From: Actinocorallia sp. API 0066
Lineage (GTDB): Bacteria > Actinomycetota > Actinomycetes > Streptosporangiales > Streptosporangiaceae
NCBI RefSeq assembly: GCF_020991275.1
Contig: NZ_JAJLQY010000003.1
Span: 434,001-498,000, forward strand
Length of the DNA: 64,000 bases
Reading direction: 5' to 3'
The notes under the pieces were generated by a model. It saw nothing but the letters and a program-made list of their open reading frames with translations, had not been told where the DNA came from and did no database searches. A program made the position numbers and the translations under genes. This document shows, piece by piece, positions 32,875 through 40,370 of this stretch (positions within the stretch are counted from its first letter, which is position 1; each line of letters opens with the position of its first letter).

Positions 32875-34122
32875 TCACCCGTCGTCCGGGGGCGTCCCGC
32901 TCTCCAGCCGCGACCACGCGTGCAGGAGCAGCATCAGATCGAGCCGCCGCTCGGGCAGGTTCAGGTCCGTGCCGATCAGGTCCGACGCCCTCCGGATCCG
33001 GTAGCGGACCGTCTGCTCGTGCGCGCGGACCCGTTCGGCGGCGGCCACCGCGTTGCCCCCGCACTCCAGGTAGCTGAGCAGCGTTCGCATGAGCGGTTCC
33101 CGCCGGTTCGCGGGCAGCGCGGCCAACGGCGCGAGCCGCAGCGGCAGCGCCACCTCCAGGAGTTCCGCGGACTCGGCGGCGACGAGCGTCGGCACGTGGT
33201 CGAGGCAGCGGACCGGCCCCACCGCGTCGATGGCGCCCGCCTCGACCAGGGCGAGGGTCCGCCGGGCCCAGCGCAGCGACTCGGCGGCCCGGCCCGGCTC
33301 CACCGAAGGCCCGACGGCTGCCCTGCCCTCCCCCACCAGCGCGGCGATCTGCCGGGTGCTCGCCCTGCCGTCCGGATCCGGGACGATGACGTAGGGGCGC
33401 GGCCCGTACCAGTCGGCGAGGATCTCCGGCGGCACCACGGGCGCGGGCACCCGCACGGGGCGCGGCGGGAAGGCCACGACCGCCACCGAGCGGGGCAGCG
33501 GCCAACCCGCCTGGTGGGCGATGCCGGACAGCGCCTCGTGGCTCGTCACCGGGTCCGCCAGCAGCAGCTCGCGGAGGCGGCTCCTGAGCCGTTCCCGCTC
33601 GGTGCGCAACTGCTCGCTCGCCCCGGCGAACCCGCGTTCGGCGGCCGCGCTGATGCGCTCCAGGAAGACGAACAGCGCCTCGGTGATCACCCCGACCGTG
33701 TCCAGCGACCAGCCCAGCCGCTTCGCGTCCCGGATGAACCTGCGGCAGGCCACCTGCCCGCTCATCCGGATGGCCGCCTGCAGGCCGCCCAGGCCGCGTC
33801 CCTTGCGCGCCTCGTGGACGCCGATCCCCTCGTAGATCCGGATGACGTGCGCCCAGTCGGCCTCGGGCCGTCCGATGGCGTCGACGAAGCAGCGCACCGT
33901 CTCGCCGATCGCCCAGCTCATCCGCCGGCCGTACGGGCTGTCCGGCGGGCGGGCGTACTCGGGGACGAGCGCCTGGATCTCCCGGACCATCTCCGCGGCC
34001 GCGGCTTCGAGGTGCGGCCGGAGCGGTTCGGCGAGCTCGTGGGCCAGCGTCGTGATGGGCGGGACGTCGGTGTCGTCGGGCCTTGTCGGGAGCACTTCGA
34101 CCTCCGTGAACGCCGGGTTCAC
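32875..34122 (-). CDS. PucR/CdaR-type regulator
   Basis: The 415-residue protein has a helical N-terminal half with GQVACRRFIRDAKRLGW, a central GGDEF-like/regulatory section and a C-terminal PucR helix-turn-helix (LLSYLECGGNAVAAAERVRAHEQTVRYRIRRASDLIG, about 360-395). It is a close paralogue of the divergent gene starting at 34316; both share the GQVACRRFIR block and the helix-turn-helix. The GTG at 34122 opens the family sequence. Targets are unknown; the neighbouring polyester hydrolase or the paralogue itself are candidates. Confidence 0.88.
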   Translation of the reverse strand: MNPAFTEVEVLPTRPDDTDVPPITTLAHELAEPLRPHLEAAAAEMVREIQALVPEYARPPDSPYGRRMSWAIGETVRCFVDAIGRPEADWAHVIRIYEGIGVHEARKGRGLGGLQAAIRMSGQVACRRFIRDAKRLGWSLDTVGVITEALFVFLERISAAAERGFAGASEQLRTERERLRSRLRELLLADPVTSHEALSGIAHQAGWPLPRSVAVVAFPPRPVRVPAPVVPPEILADWYGPRPYVIVPDPDGRASTRQIAALVGEGRAAVGPSVEPGRAAESLRWARRTLALVEAGAIDAVGPVRCLDHVPTLVAAESAELLEVALPLRLAPLAALPANRREPLMRTLLSYLECGGNAVAAAERVRAHEQTVRYRIRRASDLIGTDLNLPERRLDLMLLLHAWSRLESGTPPDDG

Positions 34123-34160
34123 CCGTGGGCCTCAGAGGATCACCCGTCCCGCCCCGGACC

Positions 34161-34278
34161 GTTAGTCATCGAACCTCGTGCTTGGTCCGCCTCGCTTCAT
34201 CGGGAGATGACAAACTCCGGCGGCGCGCCGCCCCGGCACCCCCCGCTTAGTTACAGACGGACAATTCGGACGACTAAC
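34161..34278. promoter_or_regulatory. Divergent promoter region of the PucR pair with inverted GTTAGTC/GACTAAC sites
   Basis: GTTAGTC (34161-34167) and its reverse complement GACTAAC (34272-34278) lie symmetrically about 40 bases from the two start codons; a related CTTAGTTAC lies near 34245. The arrangement suits cross-regulation by the two PucR proteins. Confidence 0.4.
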
Positions 34279-34315
34279 AAGACACTCCGGCACCTATCCC
34301 GGATTTCCGGTATTC

Positions 34316-35599
34316 ATGGACCCTGGAGAGATCGCCGTGTCACGTCCCGAGGAGGTCCGTTCCGTGCTCCTGTACGAGGCACCGGGTTCCGCCGCCGGGA
34401 ACCCGCCGCTGGCGCGCGTGGCGCCCGAGATGGCCCTGTCCCTGCGTCCCTTCCTGGACGAGACGGTCGCCGAGATGGTGGGGGAGATCGAGCGGCTGAT
34501 CCCCGACCACGCACGCCTCGTGTACGACGGCTCCAGCGCGGCGATGTCCCTGGTCGTCGGCCAGACCGTGCGCTCGTTCGTCGCCGCCTTCGAACGCGCC
34601 GACGCCGACCTCACCGAGCTCACCCGGACGTACGAGGAGATCGGCGCGCACGAGGCGGCGCACGACAGGCCCCTGGACGGGATCCAGGCGGCGATCCGCA
34701 CCTGTGGGCAGGTCGCCTGCCGCCGCTTCATCAGGAACGCGAAGCGGCTCGACTGGCCGCTGGAGATGCTCGGCCTGCTCACCGAGTCCCTCTTCCGCTA
34801 CCTGGAGACGATCACCAGCGCGGCCGGGCGCGGCTACGCCGAGGCCCGGCAGCGGGTGGCGGGCGAGCACGAGCGGCGGCGGCGCAGGCTCCGCGAGGTC
34901 CTCGTCGCCGACCCGCCCTCCAGCGCGGCGGCGATCAGCGAGCTGGCCAGGGCGGCCGACTGGCGTCCGCCGACGACGATCGCCGTCGTGCTCATCGACC
35001 TGCCCGACGAGCACGCCATCCCCGTGCTGCCGCCCGACGTCCTCGCGGAGTGGCGGACGACCGAGCCCTACCTGATCGTGCCCGAGCCCGAGCGCGGCTA
35101 CCAGGCGCGGCTGATCGAGACGCTCGCGCGCGGCCGCCGCGTCGCCGTCGGCCCGCCCGTCCCGCCGCACCGGGGCGCCGTCTCGCTGCGCTGGGCGCGC
35201 GCCACGATGGCGCTGGTGGCGCGCGGCGCGGTGCCGTCCCACGCGCCCGCGCACTGCGTCGAGCACCTCGCGACGGTGGCGGCGCACGCGTCCGAGGACC
35301 TGATCCGGCTCGCCGTGCGGGCCCGGCTGCGGCCGCTGCTCGAACTCAAGCGGCACCGCCGCCGGCCGATGGCGCAGACCCTGCTCTCCTATCTGGACCA
35401 CGGAGGCAACGCCGTCACCACGGCGAAGGACCTGAACGTCCACGAGCAGACGGTGCGCTACCGCGTCCGCCAGGCCGACGCCCTGTTCGGCGACCTCCTC
35501 ACCGACCCCGACCGGCGCACCGAACTCACCCTCCTCCTGCACGCCTGGATCCACCTCGACCTGGACGAACCCGCCCCTTTCCCAGCATCTCCGGTGTGA
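34316..35599 (+). CDS. PucR/CdaR-type regulator, paralogue of its divergent neighbour
   Basis: The 427-residue protein has the same plan as the divergent gene: helical N-terminal domain with GQVACRRFIRNAKRLDWPL, a regulatory middle and a C-terminal PucR helix-turn-helix (LLSYLDHGGNAVTTAKDLNVHEQTVRYRVRQADALFG). Such regulators respond to small metabolites, often purines or amino acids. The ATG at 34316 is used; a GTG at about 34337 could be an alternative. The next gene starts 77 bases downstream on the same strand. Confidence 0.88.
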   Translation: MDPGEIAVSRPEEVRSVLLYEAPGSAAGNPPLARVAPEMALSLRPFLDETVAEMVGEIERLIPDHARLVYDGSSAAMSLVVGQTVRSFVAAFERADADLTELTRTYEEIGAHEAAHDRPLDGIQAAIRTCGQVACRRFIRNAKRLDWPLEMLGLLTESLFRYLETITSAAGRGYAEARQRVAGEHERRRRRLREVLVADPPSSAAAISELARAADWRPPTTIAVVLIDLPDEHAIPVLPPDVLAEWRTTEPYLIVPEPERGYQARLIETLARGRRVAVGPPVPPHRGAVSLRWARATMALVARGAVPSHAPAHCVEHLATVAAHASEDLIRLAVRARLRPLLELKRHRRRPMAQTLLSYLDHGGNAVTTAKDLNVHEQTVRYRVRQADALFGDLLTDPDRRTELTLLLHAWIHLDLDEPAPFPASPV

Positions 35600-35676
35600 C
35601 GGATCCGTCTTCTCCCCCTCGGGGGCGGGCGCGCCGGGTACAGTGCGGCGCGTCGGCGAGGAGTGAGGCGGTACCG

Positions 35677-36315
35677 GTGGAGCAGTGGCGCGGGGAGCGG
35701 GCGGCGGACGGAACCCCGGAGGCGGCCGGGAGCACCCGGATCATGCCGCCGCTCGGCGGGCAGGACGCGGCGCCGGCGCGGGGGCGGCGCGGGCGGGTGC
35801 TGCCCGTGGTGACGGGCTGCCTCGTCGTCGTCGCCGTCGTGTCCCTCGTGGTGGTGCTCGCCGGGGGCGGTGACCCGCCTCCCCCGGCCCCGCGCGCCTC
35901 CAGCGCCGCCGTCGCGGACGACGACGTGGCGGACGAGGTCGCGGAGCCCGCGCCGTCCAGCACCCCGGTGCCGGGCGCGCCGGGGGCCGCCGGGCCGCTC
36001 GATCCGCTGTTCGCGCTCCAGGACCGGCTCGACGAGCGGGTGGCGGCGGGCGCGCTGGACTCCGGGGTCGCCGAGGACGTGCGCAAGGACGTCGTCGCGC
36101 TGGCGGAGGCGTTCGTGGACGGCGACACCCGCAAGGTCACCCGGGAGCTGCGTGACATCCGCCGCCGCCTGGACCGCGCCGTCCGCAGGGGCGACATGCG
36201 CCCCGACCCGCAGACCACCGCCCTCCTCCAGAACGTGCACACCGCCCTCGGCGTCCCCACCCGCCCCAACCGCGACGAACGCGACGACGACGACCGCGAC
36301 CGCGACCGCGACTGA
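35677..36315 (+). CDS. Single-pass membrane protein, unknown
   Basis: About 212 residues. A cytoplasmic N-terminus of about 45 residues is followed by one membrane segment (VLPVVTGCLVVVAVVSLVVVLAG), a Pro/Ala/Asp-rich stalk, and a helical outer domain of about 100 residues (PLFALQDRLDERVAAGALDSG, AEAFVDGDTRKVTRELRDIRRRLDRAV), ending in an Asp/Arg-rich tail. The outer domain resembles the short helical module found C-terminal to some actinobacterial Ser/Thr kinases, but no kinase domain is present. The GTG start is weakly supported; the frame is open upstream. Confidence 0.65.
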   Translation: MEQWRGERAADGTPEAAGSTRIMPPLGGQDAAPARGRRGRVLPVVTGCLVVVAVVSLVVVLAGGGDPPPPAPRASSAAVADDDVADEVAEPAPSSTPVPGAPGAAGPLDPLFALQDRLDERVAAGALDSGVAEDVRKDVVALAEAFVDGDTRKVTRELRDIRRRLDRAVRRGDMRPDPQTTALLQNVHTALGVPTRPNRDERDDDDRDRDRD

Positions 36316-36386
36316 GCTTCACTGCCACGGCCGACGCGACCGACGTGCGGCACGAGCCTGACCGACAGGGCCGGGAGGGCGGTGGG

Positions 36387-38012
36387 TCAGGCGCGGGCGA
36401 CGATGGCGGGGAGGTCGAGGGACGGGTCGAGGGCGCCGTACTCAAGGCTGCGGTCCTCGCCGAGGCGGGCCGCGACAAAACCGTCCGCGACGGCGGTCGG
36501 GGCCTCCTTGATGACCACGGCGCCCTGCAACGCGAGCGCGAGCGACTCGACGACGCGGCGGGCCAGCGCGGGCCCGGCGGCCGGGTCGGCGGCGACCCGG
36601 CCGAGCAGCTTCCGGGTCGCGGCCACGTGCGCGTCGTAGGCGGCGTACTGGCCGAGCGCGGAGGCCAGCTCACGGTCCACCGCCTCGACGGACTCCGGCT
36701 CACGGGCCATCGCGCGCAGCACGTCCAGGGCGATGACGTTGCCCGAGCCCTCCCACACGGCCATGACAGGCTGCTCCCGGTAGCGGCGAGCCAGTGGGAA
36801 CTGCTCGGTGTAGCCGTTGCCGCCCAGGCACTCCAGCGACTCGTAGGCGTGGTTCGGGCCGCGTTTGCACACCCAGTACTTGGCGACGGCGGTGGCCAGC
36901 CGCCGGAACGCGGCGGACTCGTCGTCGTCGCGGTCGTAGGCGGCGGCCAGGCGCAGCGCCGTCCAGGTGGCGGCCTCGGCTTCGAGCTGGAGGTCGGCGA
37001 GCACGGCGGTCATCGCGGGCTGGTCCACCAGGACCCCGCCGAAGGCGCTGCGGTGCCGGGCGTGCCAGCCCGCCTCGGCGACGGACTGCCGCATCCCGGC
37101 GGCGCTGCCCAGCACGCAGTCCAGGCGGGTCTGCGCGACCATCTCGATGATGGTCCGCACGCCGCGCCCCTCCTCGCCGACGAGCCAGCCGACGGTGCCG
37201 TCCAGCTCGATCTCGGAGGAGGCGTTGGACTTGTTGCCGAGCTTGTCCTTGAGCCGCTGGATGCGGAACACGTTGCGCTCACCGCCGGGAAGCACCCGGG
37301 GAACCAGGAAGCAGGACAGCCCGCCCCGCGCCTGCGCGAGAACAAGGAAGGCGTCGGACTGCGGGGCCGAGCAGAACCACTTGTGCCCGGTGAGCCGGTA
37401 GGTGCCGTCACCCGCGTCCACCGCGCGGGTGGTGTTGGCGCGGACGTCGGAGCCGCCCTGCTTCTCCGTCATCGCCATGCCGAAGATGGCGGACGGCTTG
37501 GTGGCGGGGTCGCGCAACTCGGGGTCGTAGACGCGGGAGTACACGCGCGGGATCCAGTCGGCGGCCAGCTCGGGCGTGAACGCCAGCGACGGGACGACGG
37601 CGTGCGTCATGCTCACCGGGCAGGCGTGGCCTGGCTCGATCTGGCCGAACAGCATGAAGGTCGCGGCGCGGGCGACGTGCGCGCCGGGCCTCGGGTCGGA
37701 CCAGCACGACGTGTGCGCGCCGCGCTCGATCGCCGCGCCGATGATCCGGTGGTAGGCCGGGTGGAACTCGACGGCGTCCACCCGGTGGCCCCACCGGTCG
37801 TGGCCGCTGAAGACGGGGGTGTGCGTGTTGGCCAGCTCCGCGTCGCGCTGGAAGTCGGCCCGGCCGACCAGGGCGCCCGTCTCGGTGAGCGCGTCGGCGG
37901 CCCACTGCGCGTCGTAGCGCTTGACCGCCTCGACCAGCGCCGGGTTGACCAGGTACTCGTTGACGTCGACGCGCGGCGGCGCCTGGTTGAGGACTTCGTG
38001 GGTGGGGGTCAC
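36387..38012 (-). CDS. AidB-like acyl-CoA dehydrogenase
   Basis: The 541-residue protein is longer than usual acyl-CoA dehydrogenases and matches the AidB / isovaleryl-CoA dehydrogenase-like group: MTEKQGGSDVRANTTRA, HKWFCSAPQSDAFLVLAQ, LECLGGNGYTEQFPLARRYREQPV. E. coli AidB protects DNA against alkylation and binds DNA through a C-terminal region. The GTG start overlaps the stop of the TetR gene (GTGA), so the two are one operon and the TetR protein is the probable regulator. Whether it acts on an acyl-CoA is open. Confidence 0.9.
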   Translation of the reverse strand: MTPTHEVLNQAPPRVDVNEYLVNPALVEAVKRYDAQWAADALTETGALVGRADFQRDAELANTHTPVFSGHDRWGHRVDAVEFHPAYHRIIGAAIERGAHTSCWSDPRPGAHVARAATFMLFGQIEPGHACPVSMTHAVVPSLAFTPELAADWIPRVYSRVYDPELRDPATKPSAIFGMAMTEKQGGSDVRANTTRAVDAGDGTYRLTGHKWFCSAPQSDAFLVLAQARGGLSCFLVPRVLPGGERNVFRIQRLKDKLGNKSNASSEIELDGTVGWLVGEEGRGVRTIIEMVAQTRLDCVLGSAAGMRQSVAEAGWHARHRSAFGGVLVDQPAMTAVLADLQLEAEAATWTALRLAAAYDRDDDESAAFRRLATAVAKYWVCKRGPNHAYESLECLGGNGYTEQFPLARRYREQPVMAVWEGSGNVIALDVLRAMAREPESVEAVDRELASALGQYAAYDAHVAATRKLLGRVAADPAAGPALARRVVESLALALQGAVVIKEAPTAVADGFVAARLGEDRSLEYGALDPSLDLPAIVARA

Positions 38013-38638
38013 AGCGTCTCCTCGGTACCGAGTGCCCGGAAGCAGAACAGGCGGATGCCCTCGACGATGGCCGCGTCGGCCTCGGCGGACGCGGCGGGGC
38101 GGTCGCCGGGGCGCAGGCCGCCGATGAGCGCCTCGGAGATCGCGCCCAGCACCGCGGAGGCGGCGAGCGCGACGTCCTGGGCGGCGAAGACGCCCTCGGC
38201 GACGCCGTCGCCGACGATCTCCGCGAGCAGTCCGGTGTAGGAGCTCCGGTAGACGAGCCGCTCCGCCTCGACGGCCGGGGTGACCGGCTCGAACAGCAGC
38301 GACCAGGCCATCTGACGGCCCTGGAGGGCGCGTCCCGCGAAGGTGCGGACCAGCGCGTCGAGCCGGGCCACCGCCCCCTCGCCCGCGCCCGCCGCCGCGT
38401 CCCGCACGACGCCCAGCTCGTGGCCCGCCGCGCTGCGGAACACCTCGGCCAGCAGGTCCTCGCGCCCGTCGAAGTAGGAGTACACCGACCCGACGCTCGC
38501 GCCGCTCTCCGCCGCGATGGCCTGGACGGTCGCGCCGCCGAAGCCGTGCGCGGCCACCAGCGACCGCGCGGCCCGCAGGAACGCCCGCCGTTTCAGCTCG
38601 GCGTTCCTGCGCGTCGCCTCCGTCGCCCGGTACGCCAC
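38009..38638 (-). CDS. TetR-family regulator of the AidB-like operon
   Basis: The 209-residue protein has the TetR DNA-binding domain (ELKRRAFLRAARSLVAAHGFGGATVQAIAAESGASVGSVYSYF) and a helical ligand domain. The GTG at 38638 follows GGGAGGGG by six bases; a longer open frame upstream runs through the operator and is not used. A perfect inverted repeat 31 bases upstream is the likely binding site, which implies autorepression and control of the co-transcribed dehydrogenase. Confidence 0.9.
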   Translation of the reverse strand: MAYRATEATRRNAELKRRAFLRAARSLVAAHGFGGATVQAIAAESGASVGSVYSYFDGREDLLAEVFRSAAGHELGVVRDAAAGAGEGAVARLDALVRTFAGRALQGRQMAWSLLFEPVTPAVEAERLVYRSSYTGLLAEIVGDGVAEGVFAAQDVALAASAVLGAISEALIGGLRPGDRPAASAEADAAIVEGIRLFCFRALGTEETL

Positions 38639-38668
38639 GCCCGGCCCCTCCCAAGTTCTGAATCCAGT

Positions 38669-38694
38669 TTCACTTCTTCCTACCAAGAAGTGAA
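38669..38694. promoter_or_regulatory. Operator of the TetR/AidB-like operon
   Basis: TTCACTTCTT and AAGAAGTGAA are exact reverse complements separated by CCTACC, 31 bases before the tetR start. Confidence 0.65.
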
Positions 38695-38741
38695 TCCCAA
38701 TTCAGCCGAGTTGGCAAGTGCCCACTGACCCCACGGCCGGG

Positions 38742-39179
38742 TCAGCCGTCGAGACGGGCGTGCGCGCGGTCCAGGACGGCGGCGAGGACCCGTCCGGCGA
38801 CGGCGAGGTCGGCCTCGGGCAGGTCGCCCCACAGGTCGGCGGTGATCTTGCCGAGGTCGGTGCGGATCTCCGTCCAGCGGGCGCGGCCGGTGTCGGTGAC
38901 GTGGACCTGGTCGGCGTCGTCGACGTGCAGCAGACCGGCGGCGGCGAGTTCGGCGACGCGGTCGGCGACGGCCCGCTCGGCGAACCGTGTCGCGGTGCGC
39001 ACCCGGGTGACCAGGTCGGCGCGCGCGACGGGCGAGGGGCCGACGTTGGCGAGGGTGAGCGTCACCCACTGCGGCTCGCTGACGCCGGTTCCGGCGAGGC
39101 GGCGCTCCAGGATCGCGTTGAGCGCCTTCTCGGTCTGGCCGATGAGGGCGGAGCCGAAGGGCGGCGCGGTGCGGGTCAT
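38742..39179 (-). CDS. MarR-family regulator
   Basis: The 145-residue protein fits the MarR size and winged-helix plan: ALIGQTEKALNAILERRLAGTGVSEPQWVTLTLA, recognition region ATRFAERAVADRVAELAAAGLL, wing DDADQVHVTDTG. It is divergent from another MarR gene and shares a long dyad with it. The ATG at 39179 is used. The two proteins are not close paralogues; one may be the regulator of the other. Confidence 0.87.
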   Translation of the reverse strand: MTRTAPPFGSALIGQTEKALNAILERRLAGTGVSEPQWVTLTLANVGPSPVARADLVTRVRTATRFAERAVADRVAELAAAGLLHVDDADQVHVTDTGRARWTEIRTDLGKITADLWGDLPEADLAVAGRVLAAVLDRAHARLDG

Positions 39180-39239
39180 GGGGTTCTCCGTTTCTCCGGG
39201 GCCGGGTGGGCGCGCCGGGATAACCGTTCACACAACTAA

Positions 39240-39282
39240 CGTTTGTGCCACTAACGAACTTAGATCGTTGGTGGCACGAACG
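39240..39282. promoter_or_regulatory. Long dyad operator between divergent MarR genes
   Basis: CGTTTGTGCCACTAACGA (39240-39257) and TCGTTGGTGGCACGAACG (39265-39282) form an inverted repeat of 18-base arms with two mismatches and a 7-base spacer. It covers the promoter region of the plus-strand gene: TTGGTG (39268-39273) and TAGACT (39290-39295) are 16 bases apart. Confidence 0.65.
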
Positions 39283-39302
39283 CAAGGGCTAGACTCACCG
39301 GC

Positions 39303-39794
39303 ATGAACGAGGAGACGGAGCCGGACGACGGCGGCGCCGAGACGCCGGAGCGGCTGCGGCGGCTCGCCAGCCGCGCGCTCGGCCGCGCCGCCGCCCAGGC
39401 CGACCGGATCATCACCGAGGGCCTGGCCGAGGCGGACGCGCACCGCTGGCACTACGCGGTGCTGGCCACGCTCGCGGAGTTCGGCCCCGCGAGCCAGGCG
39501 ACGCTGAGCCGTCGCACCGGCGTCCACCGCAGCGACATGGTCGGCGTGCTCAACACCCTCGCCGCGCGCGGCCTCGTCGAGCGCGCCCCCAACCCCGCCG
39601 ACCGCCGCCGCAACGTCATCACCCTCACCCCCGAGGGCAGCGCCCGCCTGGCCGACCTCGACGCCCTCCAGACCACCCTCCAGGACCGTGTCCTGGCCCC
39701 CCTGTCCCCCGCCGACCGCGCCCTCCTCCACACCCTCCTCGACCGCCTCACCGCCCACCACGGCCAGGCGGGCCAGCCCCCCTGGCCCGCCTGA
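39303..39794 (+). CDS. MarR-family regulator, probably leaderless
   Basis: The 163-residue MarR protein shows the classic layout: WHYAVLATLAEFGPASQATLSRRTGVHRSDMVGVLNTLAARGLVERAPNPADRRRNVITLTPEG, that is helix-turn-helix plus the DxRxR wing. The ATG at 39303 lies seven bases after a TAGACT -10 element and no Shine-Dalgarno is present, so the mRNA is likely leaderless. Its promoter overlaps the right arm of the large dyad, which suggests tight autoregulation or cross-regulation with the divergent gene. Confidence 0.88.
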   Translation: MNEETEPDDGGAETPERLRRLASRALGRAAAQADRIITEGLAEADAHRWHYAVLATLAEFGPASQATLSRRTGVHRSDMVGVLNTLAARGLVERAPNPADRRRNVITLTPEGSARLADLDALQTTLQDRVLAPLSPADRALLHTLLDRLTAHHGQAGQPPWPA

Positions 39795-39819
39795 CCCCGC
39801 CCCGCGCGGAGCCCGTCGG

Positions 39820-40284
39820 TCAGCGGAGGGCGTACATGCGGATGGCCACGGTGTGCGGTCCGGCCTCGCGGGCCAGGCCGACGAAGACCGTGCGGGCCAG
39901 CCAGAGGTGGGCGGGGGCGTCGGTGCGGAACGTGGGTGACGTGCGGTAGTAGACGCCCGTGGCGGCGACTTCGAGGCCGTCGTCGTGCTGCGCCGGGGCG
40001 TCGGGCTCCTCCTCGTGGTAGTAGCCGCGGTTGACGATGTCGATGACGGCGCCGTCGTCGGCGCGCAGAAGGTAGCGGGCGTCCAGTTCGCAGACCCGGC
40101 CTCGGGTGTTGGACCAGTCGCCGCCGCCGGGCAGCACCGTGCCGTTGAGGAGCGGACCCTGGACGGTGCCGCCGGTGATGGGCGTGAACTCCGTCTTCTC
40201 GCCGTCGCCGTGCCCGACGTGCAGGGTGGGGGCCAGGTCGGCGCGGATCTCGAAGGCGAAGGTGAAGGCGGGTCCTGCGGACAT
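39820..40284 (-). CDS. DUF3237 protein
   Basis: The 154-residue protein has the DUF3237 beta-barrel signatures TFAFEIRADLAPTLHVGHGDGEK, GPLLNGTVLPGGGDWSNTR and LDARYLLRADDGAVIDIVNRGYYH. The family function is unknown; members occur near catabolic and oxidoreductase genes. AGGGAG precedes the ATG at 40284 by five bases. A short palindrome upstream may be an operator for one of the neighbouring MarR proteins. Confidence 0.85.
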   Translation of the reverse strand: MSAGPAFTFAFEIRADLAPTLHVGHGDGEKTEFTPITGGTVQGPLLNGTVLPGGGDWSNTRGRVCELDARYLLRADDGAVIDIVNRGYYHEEEPDAPAQHDDGLEVAATGVYYRTSPTFRTDAPAHLWLARTVFVGLAREAGPHTVAIRMYALR

Positions 40285-40299
40285 GGCGGCTCCCTGGAA

Positions 40300-40314
40300 T
40301 GCAACGTCGTTGTA
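40300..40314. promoter_or_regulatory. Imperfect palindrome upstream of the DUF3237 gene
   Basis: TGCAACGTCGTTGTA is symmetrical around its central T with one mismatch. GTTGTA recurs at 40321-40326. It is a candidate operator. Confidence 0.35.
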
Positions 40315-40370
40315 CATCGGTGTTGTATCACAGGGGCATGCCGAAGCGCCTCCCCGCGAGGAGAACGGCG

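Noticed and set aside
32920-36315. A 1131-codon plus-strand open frame across the PucR and membrane protein region
   Set aside because: It is mostly antisense or out-of-frame to the two PucR genes and consists of Arg/Pro/Gly-rich sequence; only its last 212 codons, in frame from 35677, look real.
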